Source: Paenibacillus sp. JNUCC-31 (GTDB taxonomy: Bacteria > Bacillota > Bacilli > Paenibacillales > Paenibacillaceae). From it: 64,000 nt of DNA. Under the pieces are notes generated by a model. The model did no database searches. It worked only from the letters and a program-made list of their open reading frames with translations, and was not told the origin of the DNA. Below, in pieces: positions 37,201-46,408 of the stretch (the stretch's first letter is position 1; each line of letters starts with the position of its first letter). The position numbers and the translations under genes are program-made. The stretch covers positions 2,728,001 through 2,792,000 of the forward strand of contig NZ_CP062165.1 of assembly GCF_014844075.1 (NCBI RefSeq), read 5' to 3'.

Positions 37201-38226
37201 ATGTTTGCTGCAAAAAAACGCTTTTCCGGCTTGCTGCTTATGCTCGCCATCCTCATGATCCTGGCTGCCTGTAACAGTGGTACGGGTTCGGGCACAACGG
37301 AACCAACAGCGGCGGGTTCAGAATCGACAACAGGTTCGACCGAAACAGACACCGACTCTTCGTCCGGTTCAGGCAATTTGAAGGCTACGCGGATCTACAA
37401 GTCATTAAGTGGAGATGTTGAAATCCCGGCTGAACCGAAACGAATTGTTACGGATATGTACGTAAGTGATCTGCTTGCACTAGGGGTGAAACCCGTTGGT
37501 GCTGTTCAATATTATTTGGAAAACCCGTTCTATGCAGATCAGGTGGAGGGCATAGAAAGTATTGGTGATCGGGGTGCTGTATCCCTGGAGAAGGTGATTG
37601 CGTTGGACCCGGATCTGATTATTACCTACTCTGACCAAGCCGAAGAAATTGAGAGCTATCAAAAAATCGCACCTACTGTGGTCATTCCCTACGGTACATT
37701 TACGAATGTAGAGGATGAAATTCGGGGGTTTGGAGAACTCATGAACAAATCCGAAGAAGCCGAAGCCTGGCTGAAAACGTACGACGAACGAATTGAAGCG
37801 GCTCGTGCCAAAGTAAAAGCAGTCATTAAACCGGAGGAAACCTTCTCGATCCTCGAAGTATCAGACAAGAGCTACTATGGTTATGGAGACAACTTTGGTC
37901 GCGGTGGACAGGCCGTTTATCGTGCTTTGCAACTTGCACCACTCGAAATCACCAAGAAAGAACTGATGGGTGATACCCAGTGGAAAGAGATTTCACGTGA
38001 AGTCGTTGGTGATTATGCTGGAGACCATATTTTCCTGACCGTAGGGGAGAACAATAAAAATTACCAAGGCGACTCCATCTGGCAATCGCTCCCGGCAGTA
38101 AAAAACAATCAGGTATACGAATTACTGGAAGACCGTTACTGGTACTTCGACCCGATTGCAATTCAAGGTCAGGCTGAAGAATTTGCCGATATGATCGTAG
38201 AACGCGCACAGCAAAATCGTAAATAA
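37201..38226 (+). CDS. Iron-siderophore ABC transporter substrate-binding lipoprotein (FeuA-like)
   Basis: A 341-residue lipoprotein with lipobox LILAAC (Cys24) and a Ser/Thr/Gly-rich linker, then a class III periplasmic-binding domain (PKRIVTDMYVSDLLALGVKP, VIALDPDLIITYSDQAEEI, FADMIVERAQ). It would capture a ferric siderophore at the cell surface. Start ATG 37201 follows AGGGGGAAC; the open frame to 37174 is upstream of that site. It is preceded by a Fur box and the Btr-like activator. No FeuB/FeuC-type permease genes follow, so the permeases must be encoded elsewhere. An ATPase of the matching family is at 49.6 kb. Confidence 0.93.
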   Translation: MFAAKKRFSGLLLMLAILMILAACNSGTGSGTTEPTAAGSESTTGSTETDTDSSSGSGNLKATRIYKSLSGDVEIPAEPKRIVTDMYVSDLLALGVKPVGAVQYYLENPFYADQVEGIESIGDRGAVSLEKVIALDPDLIITYSDQAEEIESYQKIAPTVVIPYGTFTNVEDEIRGFGELMNKSEEAEAWLKTYDERIEAARAKVKAVIKPEETFSILEVSDKSYYGYGDNFGRGGQAVYRALQLAPLEITKKELMGDTQWKEISREVVGDYAGDHIFLTVGENNKNYQGDSIWQSLPAVKNNQVYELLEDRYWYFDPIAIQGQAEEFADMIVERAQQNRK

Positions 38227-38267
38227 GAGGATAGATTCGATATTCATTTCTTAAGATCGAACGTGAC

Positions 38268-38301
38268 GCCCGGACAGGCCGATCAGCCTGCCTGGGCTTT
38301 T
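38268..38301 (+). terminator. Terminator or attenuator between lipoprotein and ABC gene
   Basis: Stem GCCCGGACAGGC / GCCTGCCTGGGC with a 6-base loop and TTTT. It lies 26 bases before the ABC gene start, so partial read-through is possible. Confidence 0.7.
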
Positions 38302-38327
38302 GCGTTATAAGAAAGGAGGATTTACAT

Positions 38328-40040
38328 ATGCTTCGCCGTTTCATGGCTTATTATCGTCCTTATCGGGGACTCTTTATATTGGACTTCTCCTGTGCAATTC
38401 TGGCTGCGCTGCTGGAGCTTGCGTTCCCCTTGGCTGTAAACAAAGTTGTCGACCAGCTGCTTCCCGCAGGCAACTGGTCCATGATATTAGCAGCCTGTGC
38501 CGGATTACTGGGCATCTACCTGCTCAGTTCCTTTTTCCATTATGCAGTCACCTACTGGGGACATAAGCTGGGCATTAACATCGAATCCGATATGCGGCGG
38601 GAGCTGTTCCAGCGTGTGCAGAAGCAATCCTTCCGCTTTTTTGATAACAACAAGACAGGGCACCTCGTCTCTCGCATGACCAACGATTTGATGGATATTG
38701 GCGAGATTGCGCATCATGGACCCGAGGACCTGTTCATTGCCCTGATGACGTTAGCTGGAGCCTTCGGCATTATGCTGGGTATCAACTGGCAACTGGCTGT
38801 AATGACCTTCATCATCGTGCCGCTGATGATCTTCCTGTCCCTCTATTTCAGCCGCAAAATGTCCAAAGCGTTCAAACGCATGTTTGCGGATATTGCAGAT
38901 TATAACGCACGCGTAGAGAACAATGTCAGCGGAATTCGTGTAGTACAGGCCTTTGCCAATGAAAAGCATGAAGTGAAACGTTTTGTGGAAAATAATGAAC
39001 GCTTCCGCCTGACCAAACTGATCACCTACCGGATTATGGCGTGGAATTCCTCGCTCAGCTTCATTCTGATGAAATTTGTCTCACTGTTTGTCCTGGTATG
39101 CGGTACGTGGTTTGTGATTCAGGGCAGCATGACCTACGGGGAATTTATCGCCTTCGTCATGTTATCCAATGTGTTTCTTGGACCGATTCAGCAGATCAAT
39201 TCCGTCATCGAAACCTATCCCAAAGGCATCGCCGGTTTCAGACGTTACCTGGAACTGCTGGAAGCTGAGCCTGATGTGGATGATACACTACAGGCCAAAC
39301 CCATCCCGCATGTGAAAGGCGACATCGCCTTCCATAACGTCACATTTGCATATGGGGAACACAAACCTACGTTGGATCAGGTTAATCTGGAGATTCAGGC
39401 AGGACAAACGGTTGCGCTGGTTGGTCCTTCGGGTGCAGGCAAATCCACACTATGCAGTCTCATTCCACGCTTTTACGATGTGGATGCGGGGCATATCTCC
39501 ATTGACGGGATTCCGGTAAAAGATATGACGCTGGAGTCACTGCGCTCTCATATCGGGATTGTGCAGCAGGATATTTTCCTGTTTGACGGATCGATCCGCG
39601 AGAATATTGCCTATGGGAAACTAAATGCACCGGATGAAGAAATCTGGCAAGCCATCCGCCGGGCCCAATTGGAGGAGCTCGTCCAATCCCAACCGGAAGG
39701 ACTCGATACTCTAATCGGTGAACGAGGCGTTAAATTGTCTGGCGGACAGAAGCAACGTCTATCTATTGCTCGCATGATACTAAAAAATCCGCCGATCCTC
39801 ATTCTGGATGAAGCGACTTCTGCACTCGATACCGAAACGGAAGCCGCCATTCAGCTGGCTTTATCCGAGCTTGCACAAGGACGTACAACGCTGATTATCG
39901 CCCATCGACTCGCAACGATCAGACACGCGGATCGCATTGTGGTTGTGGAGAACGGCGGCGTAGCCGAACAAGGCAGCCATGATGAACTTCTGGCGCGTCA
40001 GGGCTCATATAGCCGATTGCATCAAGCCCAATTTGGATAG
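38328..40040 (+). CDS. ABC exporter-type half-transporter (permease plus ATPase)
   Basis: A 570-residue half-transporter. The N-terminal six-TM exporter domain (about 1-300) has the coupling segment FRFFDNNKTGHLVSRMTND. The ATPase domain holds Walker A GPSGAGKST (about 367-375), LSGGQKQR (about 470), Walker B ILILDEATSALD and the H-loop IIAHRLATI. It would work as a homodimer. Start ATG 38328 has AAAGGAGG upstream. Its position after a Fur-controlled siderophore lipoprotein suggests siderophore export, or uptake by an exporter-fold importer of the IrtAB type. That is inference: the sequence alone fits any type IV exporter such as BmrA. Confidence 0.88.
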   Translation: MLRRFMAYYRPYRGLFILDFSCAILAALLELAFPLAVNKVVDQLLPAGNWSMILAACAGLLGIYLLSSFFHYAVTYWGHKLGINIESDMRRELFQRVQKQSFRFFDNNKTGHLVSRMTNDLMDIGEIAHHGPEDLFIALMTLAGAFGIMLGINWQLAVMTFIIVPLMIFLSLYFSRKMSKAFKRMFADIADYNARVENNVSGIRVVQAFANEKHEVKRFVENNERFRLTKLITYRIMAWNSSLSFILMKFVSLFVLVCGTWFVIQGSMTYGEFIAFVMLSNVFLGPIQQINSVIETYPKGIAGFRRYLELLEAEPDVDDTLQAKPIPHVKGDIAFHNVTFAYGEHKPTLDQVNLEIQAGQTVALVGPSGAGKSTLCSLIPRFYDVDAGHISIDGIPVKDMTLESLRSHIGIVQQDIFLFDGSIRENIAYGKLNAPDEEIWQAIRRAQLEELVQSQPEGLDTLIGERGVKLSGGQKQRLSIARMILKNPPILILDEATSALDTETEAAIQLALSELAQGRTTLIIAHRLATIRHADRIVVVENGGVAEQGSHDELLARQGSYSRLHQAQFG

Positions 40041-40137
40041 GTTTCGGAAGTAACGTCTTCTGGATTCGTTCAACCGCAGATATGCGTTATTGGCGCTAAT
40101 AACACGCGCTCGGTTCGATAAACAGTACTAACGCTAA

Positions 40138-40178
40138 AAAGGGATGCCCCGTCATATTCATGACTATGGGACATCCCT
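40138..40178 (-). terminator. Terminator of the repeated GGATGTCCC type
   Basis: Read on the minus strand, GGGATGTCCC, GTCATGAATATGAC and GGGGCATCCC are followed by TTTTTAG. This is nearly the same sequence as 9942-9989, inverted. It ends the methyltransferase transcript. Confidence 0.8.
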
Positions 40179-40225
40179 CTCTTATTCAGATCCTGTTCTG
40201 TGATAATCACATCAGGAATAGGATT

Positions 40226-41140
40226 TTATTTTTTTACCGCATGGATAAAATGGTTTGTTTCGAAGGCGGACAAGTCATCTGTACGATTACTGAAATAACG
40301 AGCCTGTATGTCTTCCGGCGATAGATGCTCATAGATGAGAAGTCCCACATCCGCCAACAATCGCTCCATCTCCTCGTAAGCGAAACAGGATTGCATCGGC
40401 TCGCCTCCCATTGCAGCCATTTTAACCATATTTTCAACCCGGTTAAACCTTCCTTTTTCATCAAAGAGATGCTCATCTGCATAATCCAGCACAATGGAGC
40501 TTCCCGTTGGAAAATCCGAAAATATATGCCGGAGCAAGTTAGACAGATCTGTTTTGGTCAAATAATACGAAACACCCAGCAGACTGACCATCGTCTTTTG
40601 CTTCTTCAAGCCTTCTTCAGTCAAACGTTCATACGAGGGCTCACGGGTAAAATCCATTGGCACGAAATGAAGATTGCCCGGTATGACCAGCTTGGCCTGG
40701 TCCAGACGCTCCCGCTTGAATTGCTGTGTAGCCGGATAGTCCACTTCAAATAGTTCCAGCGTATCCTCCAGTTCCGGATGCCTCAAAGCAAATGTATCCA
40801 TCCCCGCGCCAAGAATGACAATCTGCTTCAATCCGAACGCGACTTCATGCAACAACACATGCTCACAGTAGGCGGTCCGAGCCAGCGTTATTGGAGACAA
40901 CTGCACCTGAGTAATCCATTTTAAAATTTTATCCGGGTCGTCCTTGAGATGATGAGCCATGTTCGGGTTGAAAAAATGGATGCCTTGAATCATATTCTCG
41001 CGAATATCCGAAAACTCTTGAGGCGTCATCAGCGCTTTGGCGATATAATCATCGAAAATAAGAGGTGTATCGTATTGGCAGTGATAGGCTCGGCCAAAAG
41101 CCGAAATCAAGGATGTAATGCTGGACTCATTTTGCTTCAT
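40226..41140 (-). CDS. SAM-dependent methyltransferase, leucine carboxyl methyltransferase-like
   Basis: A 304-residue class I methyltransferase of the LCM/PPM1 (TIGR00027-like) family. It has the AYCEHVLLHEV segment, the SAM motif IVILGAGMDTFALRHP, ELFEVDYPATQQFKRERL, and MVSLLGVSYYLTKTDL. Family members O-methylate carboxyl groups in small molecules or polyketides; the substrate here is unknown. Start ATG 41140 has GGGAGGG upstream. It is monocistronic. The upstream 90 bases are AT-rich and presumably hold the promoter. Confidence 0.85.
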   Translation of the reverse strand: MKQNESSITSLISAFGRAYHCQYDTPLIFDDYIAKALMTPQEFSDIRENMIQGIHFFNPNMAHHLKDDPDKILKWITQVQLSPITLARTAYCEHVLLHEVAFGLKQIVILGAGMDTFALRHPELEDTLELFEVDYPATQQFKRERLDQAKLVIPGNLHFVPMDFTREPSYERLTEEGLKKQKTMVSLLGVSYYLTKTDLSNLLRHIFSDFPTGSSIVLDYADEHLFDEKGRFNRVENMVKMAAMGGEPMQSCFAYEEMERLLADVGLLIYEHLSPEDIQARYFSNRTDDLSAFETNHFIHAVKK

Positions 41141-41348
41141 ATTTCACCCTCCCGTACAAACAAAAATAAGATTCCCCTGGCCAGGAGAACCTTAGTATAT
41201 ACGGAATATGTTTATATGTAAATTATAGCATAAAAAGATTTTTTTGTCAATCAAAATTTACGGAATAATTCGACAGATTAAAGTGGCTTTCTTTTCCCTC
41301 CACTCCAACCTGTCTCCTGCTTTCCTCATACCACTCAGCTCGAAAAGG

Positions 41349-42575
41349 TTAAGCGTCCACCCCGTACTCCTTCACTTCACGATTGCGGTTCAGCACCGCA
41401 TGCAGTACAAAACCAAGCACCGCGATGCCCGCCATGCCTGTCGCTAGCCACGCTACAGGGATCAGTCCCTGTTTGTCGTACATGACCCCCATCGCATACG
41501 GCCCGATAACCCGCCCGACCGCACCAATCCCACCGGATATCCCGATGTAGAAGGGTGCCGATCTTCCCGCATGCTCTGAGATGAATGCCGGGGTAGCAGG
41601 TGAGATCAGCATTTCCCCAAAGGTAGCCAGTACCATCGCAAGCACCATACCTGGATAGCTATACATGGTGATCATGACGATGTAGGCCATGCCATAGAAC
41701 ACCGCACTTGCAGTCATCTGAGCGGTCGATGTACGAGCCATCGTCCGCTTAATCCAGCTGGTGAAAGGTTGTCCCACAAAGATCAGTACCCCGTTCAGGG
41801 TCCAGAGCAGACCGTACATTCGTTTCTCCATACCCTCGGAAATAATATACGGAGACACCCCTGTATTCCAGATGGAATTACCGAACAGCAGGAACAGTAC
41901 GCCCAGGCTCATGAACAGATATAATCTGGTGTTACCCAGCAGCGCCCAGACGCCTGGACCATCTTGAACCGTTTTGTGTTTGGTCAGATGCACTTCGCCC
42001 TGATCCGGTTCTGCCCGTGACAGATAATACCAGAAGAATATCGCAAACCCGGCGGAAGTCACCCCGTTCAGCACAAAGCTGAGGTGATAGGAAAAGTCAG
42101 CCAGAAAACCACTGAGCGCCGTACCAATCGCCACTCCGATATTGTTGGCTACATAGATCACATTGAACAATTCCCCGCGTCGCTCCGCAAACCGGAAGCC
42201 GATAAAGGCTTGAATCGCTGGCAGCGACAATGAACTGAACAGGCCAATCCAGCCCATAGCACATATGAACACAACCCAATATGCACTGATCCACGGCAGA
42301 GCAAATAAACCTACCGCGTTTAACGCCAGCGATCCGATGATCAGCTTCTTCACTCCGACCCGGTGATATAATGCACCGCCGAGCAATTGCCCAAAAATGC
42401 CGCCCAGCGACTGGATCAAAATGACAAACCCGGCGTTCGCCATCGTGCGCCCAAGCTCGTCAAATACATACATCGTGGTCAGCGGCCACATCAAGGCACT
42501 GCCTGTCGCATTAACCAGACTTGCCAGCAAAAATATTTTCACTTCTTTTGGATACGTCTCCAGCCATCTCATCAT
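41349..42575 (-). CDS. MFS transporter, multidrug-efflux-like
   Basis: A 408-residue, 12-TM major facilitator. It contains LGGALYHRVGVKKLIIGSLA (motif A variant) and the TM5 region GVAIGTALSGFLADFSYHLS (motif C-like, typical of drug/H+ antiporters). It resembles MdtH/YttB-type proteins. Start ATG 42575 is about 11 bases after AAGGAG; the second ATG 42572 is equally possible. It is divergent from nothing and convergent to nothing close; a 210-base gap separates it from the molybdopterin oxidoreductase. Substrate unknown. Confidence 0.85.
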   Translation of the reverse strand: MMRWLETYPKEVKIFLLASLVNATGSALMWPLTTMYVFDELGRTMANAGFVILIQSLGGIFGQLLGGALYHRVGVKKLIIGSLALNAVGLFALPWISAYWVVFICAMGWIGLFSSLSLPAIQAFIGFRFAERRGELFNVIYVANNIGVAIGTALSGFLADFSYHLSFVLNGVTSAGFAIFFWYYLSRAEPDQGEVHLTKHKTVQDGPGVWALLGNTRLYLFMSLGVLFLLFGNSIWNTGVSPYIISEGMEKRMYGLLWTLNGVLIFVGQPFTSWIKRTMARTSTAQMTASAVFYGMAYIVMITMYSYPGMVLAMVLATFGEMLISPATPAFISEHAGRSAPFYIGISGGIGAVGRVIGPYAMGVMYDKQGLIPVAWLATGMAGIAVLGFVLHAVLNRNREVKEYGVDA

Positions 42576-42785
42576 CTTCGTTTATTCTCCTTAATACCTT
42601 CAACAGCATATTGCCATAAAAAATAGACCCTTGCCCTGACGGCATGATCAGCCAGAGCGAAGGCCATTTGAATTTAGAATTCATGATTTTATTGTAATTT
42701 TAAATTTAATGAGGTGCTTTTTGCGTTCACTTTACCATCTATCCTTTGTTCATCTTACCTGAAATGCCCCTTTGTGCAAGCACAT

Positions 42786-44849
42786 TCATTGACGCTTCAC
42801 TTCGACAGTGGCCGAGAAGAATGTAGCCCCGTTGCCCATATCAGACAGTCGATTGGACGTGAGCGAATTCGCCCGCTGTTTCTTGCCATTGCCATCCCAC
42901 CATAAGCCTTGGCTGATCACTGTTCCTGGCAGCATCGATTCACTCACCTTGGCGGTTAGTTCGATCCGGCCACGGTCGTTCCATACGATCACCGCATCCC
43001 CGTCTTCCACTTGTCTGCAAGCGGCGTCTTCCGGGTGCATTTGCAGTAATGGCATCTTCTCCAAACGTTGATGTTTGGCCGAATTGGCAAAGGTGGAATT
43101 CAGGAAGTTATGGTTCGGTGGCGACAGAAACATCAGCGGATAGACATCCGCAGGTCCAGCCGGGTTTTCCCCGTCATACCCCTCAACCAGTGCACTGTAC
43201 GTAGGCAGCGGCGGCAATCCCTTATGTGCCATCGTTTCCGAATACAGTTCAATTTTCCCCGAAGGCGTAGGCAGTTGATCCAAATAGGACACATGTGAGG
43301 ACATGTCCAACTTGACGAAATGGTGCTGCTTCAACCCCTCCAATGTTACTCCGTTCATATAGGGATTGCCCGTATCCTGGAGCGCTTCATGTATCATCTG
43401 TTCCGGTGTCTCACCGAAAATCTCCGGGTCATACCCCATCGCCTGTCCAAGCAAAGAGAACAGTTCCACATTGCTCTTGCTCTCACCAATAGGTGCAATG
43501 ACTGGCTCTTGCAAATGAACATACTGATGCCAGTAGGACGTATACAGATCCGTCGTTTCAAACGAAGACGTCGCAGGCAGCACGAAATCCGCATATTTCG
43601 CCGTATCCGTCATGAACAGATCGTGGACAACCGTGAACAGATCTTCCCGTGCAAAACCTCGCTCTACCCGCTCGGTATCCGGTGCCACTACCAGTGGATT
43701 GCTGCAGTAGACCATCAACGCCCGGATCGGCTGCTCCGCTTCCAGCAGCGCTTCGCCAATCCGGTTCATATTCACCACGCGCGGCTTCGGGTTCTGCCGC
43801 AGCTCTGGACGCTCGAGCGTATCGCTATTGGTGCTCGCATAGCTGTTGGTACGGATAGCACCACCGCCGCGCTTCAACCATTGGCCTGTGATGGCAGGCA
43901 GACAGGCTACGCTGCGTACGTTCATGCCACCATTGTCATGGTGCTGGAGGCCATTGCCGATATGAATATGGGCTGCTTGTGCATTGCCGTACAGCTCAGC
44001 CAGCTTCACGATATCGGCTTCCGGCACGCCCGTAATACGTGCAACGCGCTCAGGGGTGTAGCTGCGGACATGATCACGCAGTGCCTCATGGCCAACGGTA
44101 TACTTTTGCATGAAAGCCTCATCTGTCAGTCCCTGCTCGAACAGTACATGCATTAATCCGAGGGCCAGTGCGCTGTCTGTACCCGGGTAGAGTGGAATAA
44201 ACCAGTCTCCCCATTGGGCGGTTCGATTGCGATGAACATCGATGACAACAATTTGGGCGCCCTTTTTGCGAGCTTTCTCCGCCAGCACAACCTGATGCAT
44301 ATTGGTACTTACGATGTTGCCGCCCCACACCAGTATGACATCGGCATGCTCCGTATCTTCGGGCAAGGTTCCCCGGTTCGCACCCATCGTATATTTCCAG
44401 CCGGTATTTCCAGCTGAATTACAGATCGTCTGTTCCAATTTGCTCGCCCCAAGCGCATTGAAAAATCGACGATCCATGCCGTCCACACCAAGAATGCCCA
44501 TGTTTCCATAAAAGCTGTATGGCAAGATGCTCTCTGGTCCGTAGGTATCCGACAGTGAACTGAATTTCGCCGTAATCTCGCCGATGGCTTCGTCCCAGCT
44601 GATTCGTTCAAACTGGCCTTCACCCTTGGCTCCGATGCGTCTCATCGGATATAGCAACCGCTCGGGGTGATATACCCGCTCCGTCATATTCCGGACCTTG
44701 TTACAGATGGCACCTTTTGTAATCGGATGCTCCGGATTGCCCGCCACCTTCACAATCTTACCGTTCTCCTTATGAAGCAGCAGGCCGCAAGTATCCGGGC
44801 AATCGAGCGGGCAAACCGCCGGAAATACGCCATTCTCCTGATCGATCAT
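42786..44849 (-). CDS. Molybdopterin oxidoreductase (DMSO-reductase superfamily, YoaE-like)
   Basis: A 687-residue Mo-bis-MGD enzyme. The N-terminal cluster motif CPLDCPDTC (residues 13-21) plus C48 in GAICNKVR would hold a [4Fe-4S] cluster. MGD-binding motifs follow (VILVWGGNIVSTNMHQ, VIDVHRNRTAQWGDWFIPLY, IHIGNGLQHHDNGG), and the C-terminal domain contains LMFLSPPNHNFLNSTF. It lacks a Tat signal, so it is cytoplasmic. It most resembles B. subtilis YoaE and BisC-like oxidoreductases; the electron donor and acceptor are unknown. A formate/nitrite channel gene lies upstream on the same strand, which could hint at formate as substrate (inference). MoaA and MobA in this window supply cofactor steps. 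Confidence 0.88.
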   Translation of the reverse strand: MIDQENGVFPAVCPLDCPDTCGLLLHKENGKIVKVAGNPEHPITKGAICNKVRNMTERVYHPERLLYPMRRIGAKGEGQFERISWDEAIGEITAKFSSLSDTYGPESILPYSFYGNMGILGVDGMDRRFFNALGASKLEQTICNSAGNTGWKYTMGANRGTLPEDTEHADVILVWGGNIVSTNMHQVVLAEKARKKGAQIVVIDVHRNRTAQWGDWFIPLYPGTDSALALGLMHVLFEQGLTDEAFMQKYTVGHEALRDHVRSYTPERVARITGVPEADIVKLAELYGNAQAAHIHIGNGLQHHDNGGMNVRSVACLPAITGQWLKRGGGAIRTNSYASTNSDTLERPELRQNPKPRVVNMNRIGEALLEAEQPIRALMVYCSNPLVVAPDTERVERGFAREDLFTVVHDLFMTDTAKYADFVLPATSSFETTDLYTSYWHQYVHLQEPVIAPIGESKSNVELFSLLGQAMGYDPEIFGETPEQMIHEALQDTGNPYMNGVTLEGLKQHHFVKLDMSSHVSYLDQLPTPSGKIELYSETMAHKGLPPLPTYSALVEGYDGENPAGPADVYPLMFLSPPNHNFLNSTFANSAKHQRLEKMPLLQMHPEDAACRQVEDGDAVIVWNDRGRIELTAKVSESMLPGTVISQGLWWDGNGKKQRANSLTSNRLSDMGNGATFFSATVEVKRQ

Positions 44850-45082
44850 ATACCAGTTCCTCCCCCTTCAAAGCTATCCTTCTATCATATCTTCTTCATG
44901 GTAATCGCGTAAAGAGAACAGTCTATATTCGCCCGATACTTGCTGCCACAGACAGCTTAAAATATTTTCAAAAAAAGTTTTCCGACTTGATTCAACATCC
45001 AAATTCAGGGGTAAATTAAAAACAAGGCATTAGGCAAGTGTTTCCCCACTTCCTCCTCATGCCATATCATGGACCACTCCCG

Positions 45083-45140
45083 AAATTCGCCATGAACAGG
45101 TTTCGTTCCCCCGAACCTTGTCATGGCGAATTTATTTTTT
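45083..45140 (+). terminator. Orphan plus-strand terminator-like hairpin
   Basis: Long stem AAATTCGCCATGA / TCATGGCGAATTT with an inner CAGGTT / AACCTTG extension, followed by TTTTTT on the plus strand. No plus-strand gene precedes it. The rest of 44850-45315 contains the putative oxidoreductase promoter and the hairpin of the next entry. Confidence 0.6.
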
Positions 45141-45155
45141 GTGTACATTTATACA

Positions 45156-45230
45156 TTAAAAAGGCGATTCCTTTCCCGTCCATCAAGGCATAGCAGTTCG
45201 CTATGAGTTGAACGGGATCAAAATCGCCTC
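45156..45230 (-). terminator. Terminator downstream of the formate/nitrite channel gene
   Basis: Outer stem AAAGGCGATT / AATCGCCT, a CCCGT / ACGGG segment, and an inner hairpin CATAGC-AGTTC-GCTATG. On the minus strand it ends in a T run. Confidence 0.7.
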
Positions 45231-45315
45231 TCCTGTTTCTTTAAACTCGTCTTAGCACGTCTTTGCACCTGTAACTTTGGTTATAACTCTAATACGGGTA
45301 CTCGGCAAATTACTG

Positions 45316-46170
45316 CTACGCCTGCTTGCTCCACATGGGTCTGGCTTCCGTCTCCACAGACTGAGCCGCCGCCATTGCCATCTCCGGCTTCACATCCGGC
45401 TCAAGCTTGCGCAGGTACACCATCCAGTAGGCAGCCGCCACAAACAGCGCCCCTCCCGTCAGGTTGCCGAGCCATACCGGAATAAAATTCATGATGTATT
45501 GCCCCCATGAATAATGCCCTTCAAAGATCGCCGCAGGAATCAGAAACATGTTGGCGACAACGTGCTGGAATCCAATAGCCACAAAGGCCATCGTTGGGAA
45601 CCAAATACCCAGTACCTTGCCACTCATCGTATCTGATGCATAAGACAGCCATACCGCGAGAGCTACCAGCCAGTTACACCCGATCCCGGATATAAACGCC
45701 TGAAGGAAGCTGTCGTCCAGCTTGTGTCCAGCCATATCAACCACTTTCGTCAAATAGGCACCCTCTGCCGTCAGACCGAGCACATGCCCAAAAGCATAGG
45801 CCACAAAGATCGCCCCAAGGAAATTACCTATTGTTACTAAGGTGAGATTCTTCAACATGCTGCCTGCGGACAGTTTGCGTGCAATCGTCGCGAGTGGAAC
45901 AGCCATCATATTGCCAGTAAGCAGCTCCCCACCGCCAATCAGCACCAACATTAAACCTACCGGGAACACGGCTCCACCAATCAAATTAACCAAACTGCCC
46001 CACTCTGCCGGAGCAGAGGCAATGACCCGAATATCCAACAGAAATCCGAGCGCGATAAAAGCACCTGCCAGAAAACTGAGTATTAATACGGAGGACACCG
46101 GATTATGAGCTTTCTTCATCCCCGTATGCGCCGTATATTGTGCAACCTCAAGAGGTGTTTTTGCTGCCAT
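45316..46170 (-). CDS. Formate/nitrite channel (FNT family)
   Basis: A 284-residue FocA/NirC-type pentameric anion channel with six TM helices. Characteristic features are GGGELLTGNMM, FVAYAFGHVLGLTAEGAYL, GIGCNWLVALAVWLSYASD and GFQHVVANMFLIPAAI. I start it at ATG 46170 (MAAKTPLEV), 6 bases after AGGAGAGG. It transports formate, nitrite or a related small anion. A Rex/Fnr-like box lies about 90 bases upstream. It is followed on the same strand, after its terminator, by the molybdopterin oxidoreductase. Confidence 0.92.
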   Translation of the reverse strand: MAAKTPLEVAQYTAHTGMKKAHNPVSSVLILSFLAGAFIALGFLLDIRVIASAPAEWGSLVNLIGGAVFPVGLMLVLIGGGELLTGNMMAVPLATIARKLSAGSMLKNLTLVTIGNFLGAIFVAYAFGHVLGLTAEGAYLTKVVDMAGHKLDDSFLQAFISGIGCNWLVALAVWLSYASDTMSGKVLGIWFPTMAFVAIGFQHVVANMFLIPAAIFEGHYSWGQYIMNFIPVWLGNLTGGALFVAAAYWMVYLRKLEPDVKPEMAMAAAQSVETEARPMWSKQA

Positions 46171-46257
46171 AACGATCCTCTCCTTCACAGTTCATGAACA
46201 TCATAATCCAACTTGTTTGGTTGATAAGTTCATTGTATCGCGAAGGTTTCGAGAGGT

Positions 46258-46275
46258 TTGTTACTTTTATCACAA
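46258..46275. promoter_or_regulatory. Rex/Fnr-like box upstream of the FNT gene
   Basis: On the minus strand TTGTGATAAAAGTAACAA, an imperfect 18-bp palindrome close to the Rex consensus TTGTGAANNNNTTCACAA and to the Fnr core TGTGA-N6-TCACA. Confidence 0.5.
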
Positions 46276-46362
46276 AGTATCAAACCTATATTTTTATGCT
46301 AAGTTTTATCTTGCTTGATGTGCAATTGAAGGAGCAATTACTCAGAACGATCTCAGAAAAAC

Positions 46363-46395
46363 AAAAAAGAACTACCGCATCGAAGCGGCAGTTCT
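46363..46395 (-). terminator. Terminator of the NADH oxidase gene
   Basis: Stem AGAACTACCGC / GCGGCAGTTCT, followed on the minus strand by TTTTTTG. Confidence 0.85.
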
Positions 46396-46408
46396 CGGAT
46401 ATATAGGG

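Noticed and set aside
43320..44156. Plus-strand open frame of 278 codons inside the molybdopterin oxidoreductase gene
   Set aside because: Antisense shadow of a well-conserved enzyme, with improbable Cys/Arg/His-rich composition.
44850..45315. Molybdenum-cofactor riboswitch upstream of the oxidoreductase
   Set aside because: Hairpins are present, but they face the wrong way or serve as terminators. I could not recognise the Moco riboswitch core.
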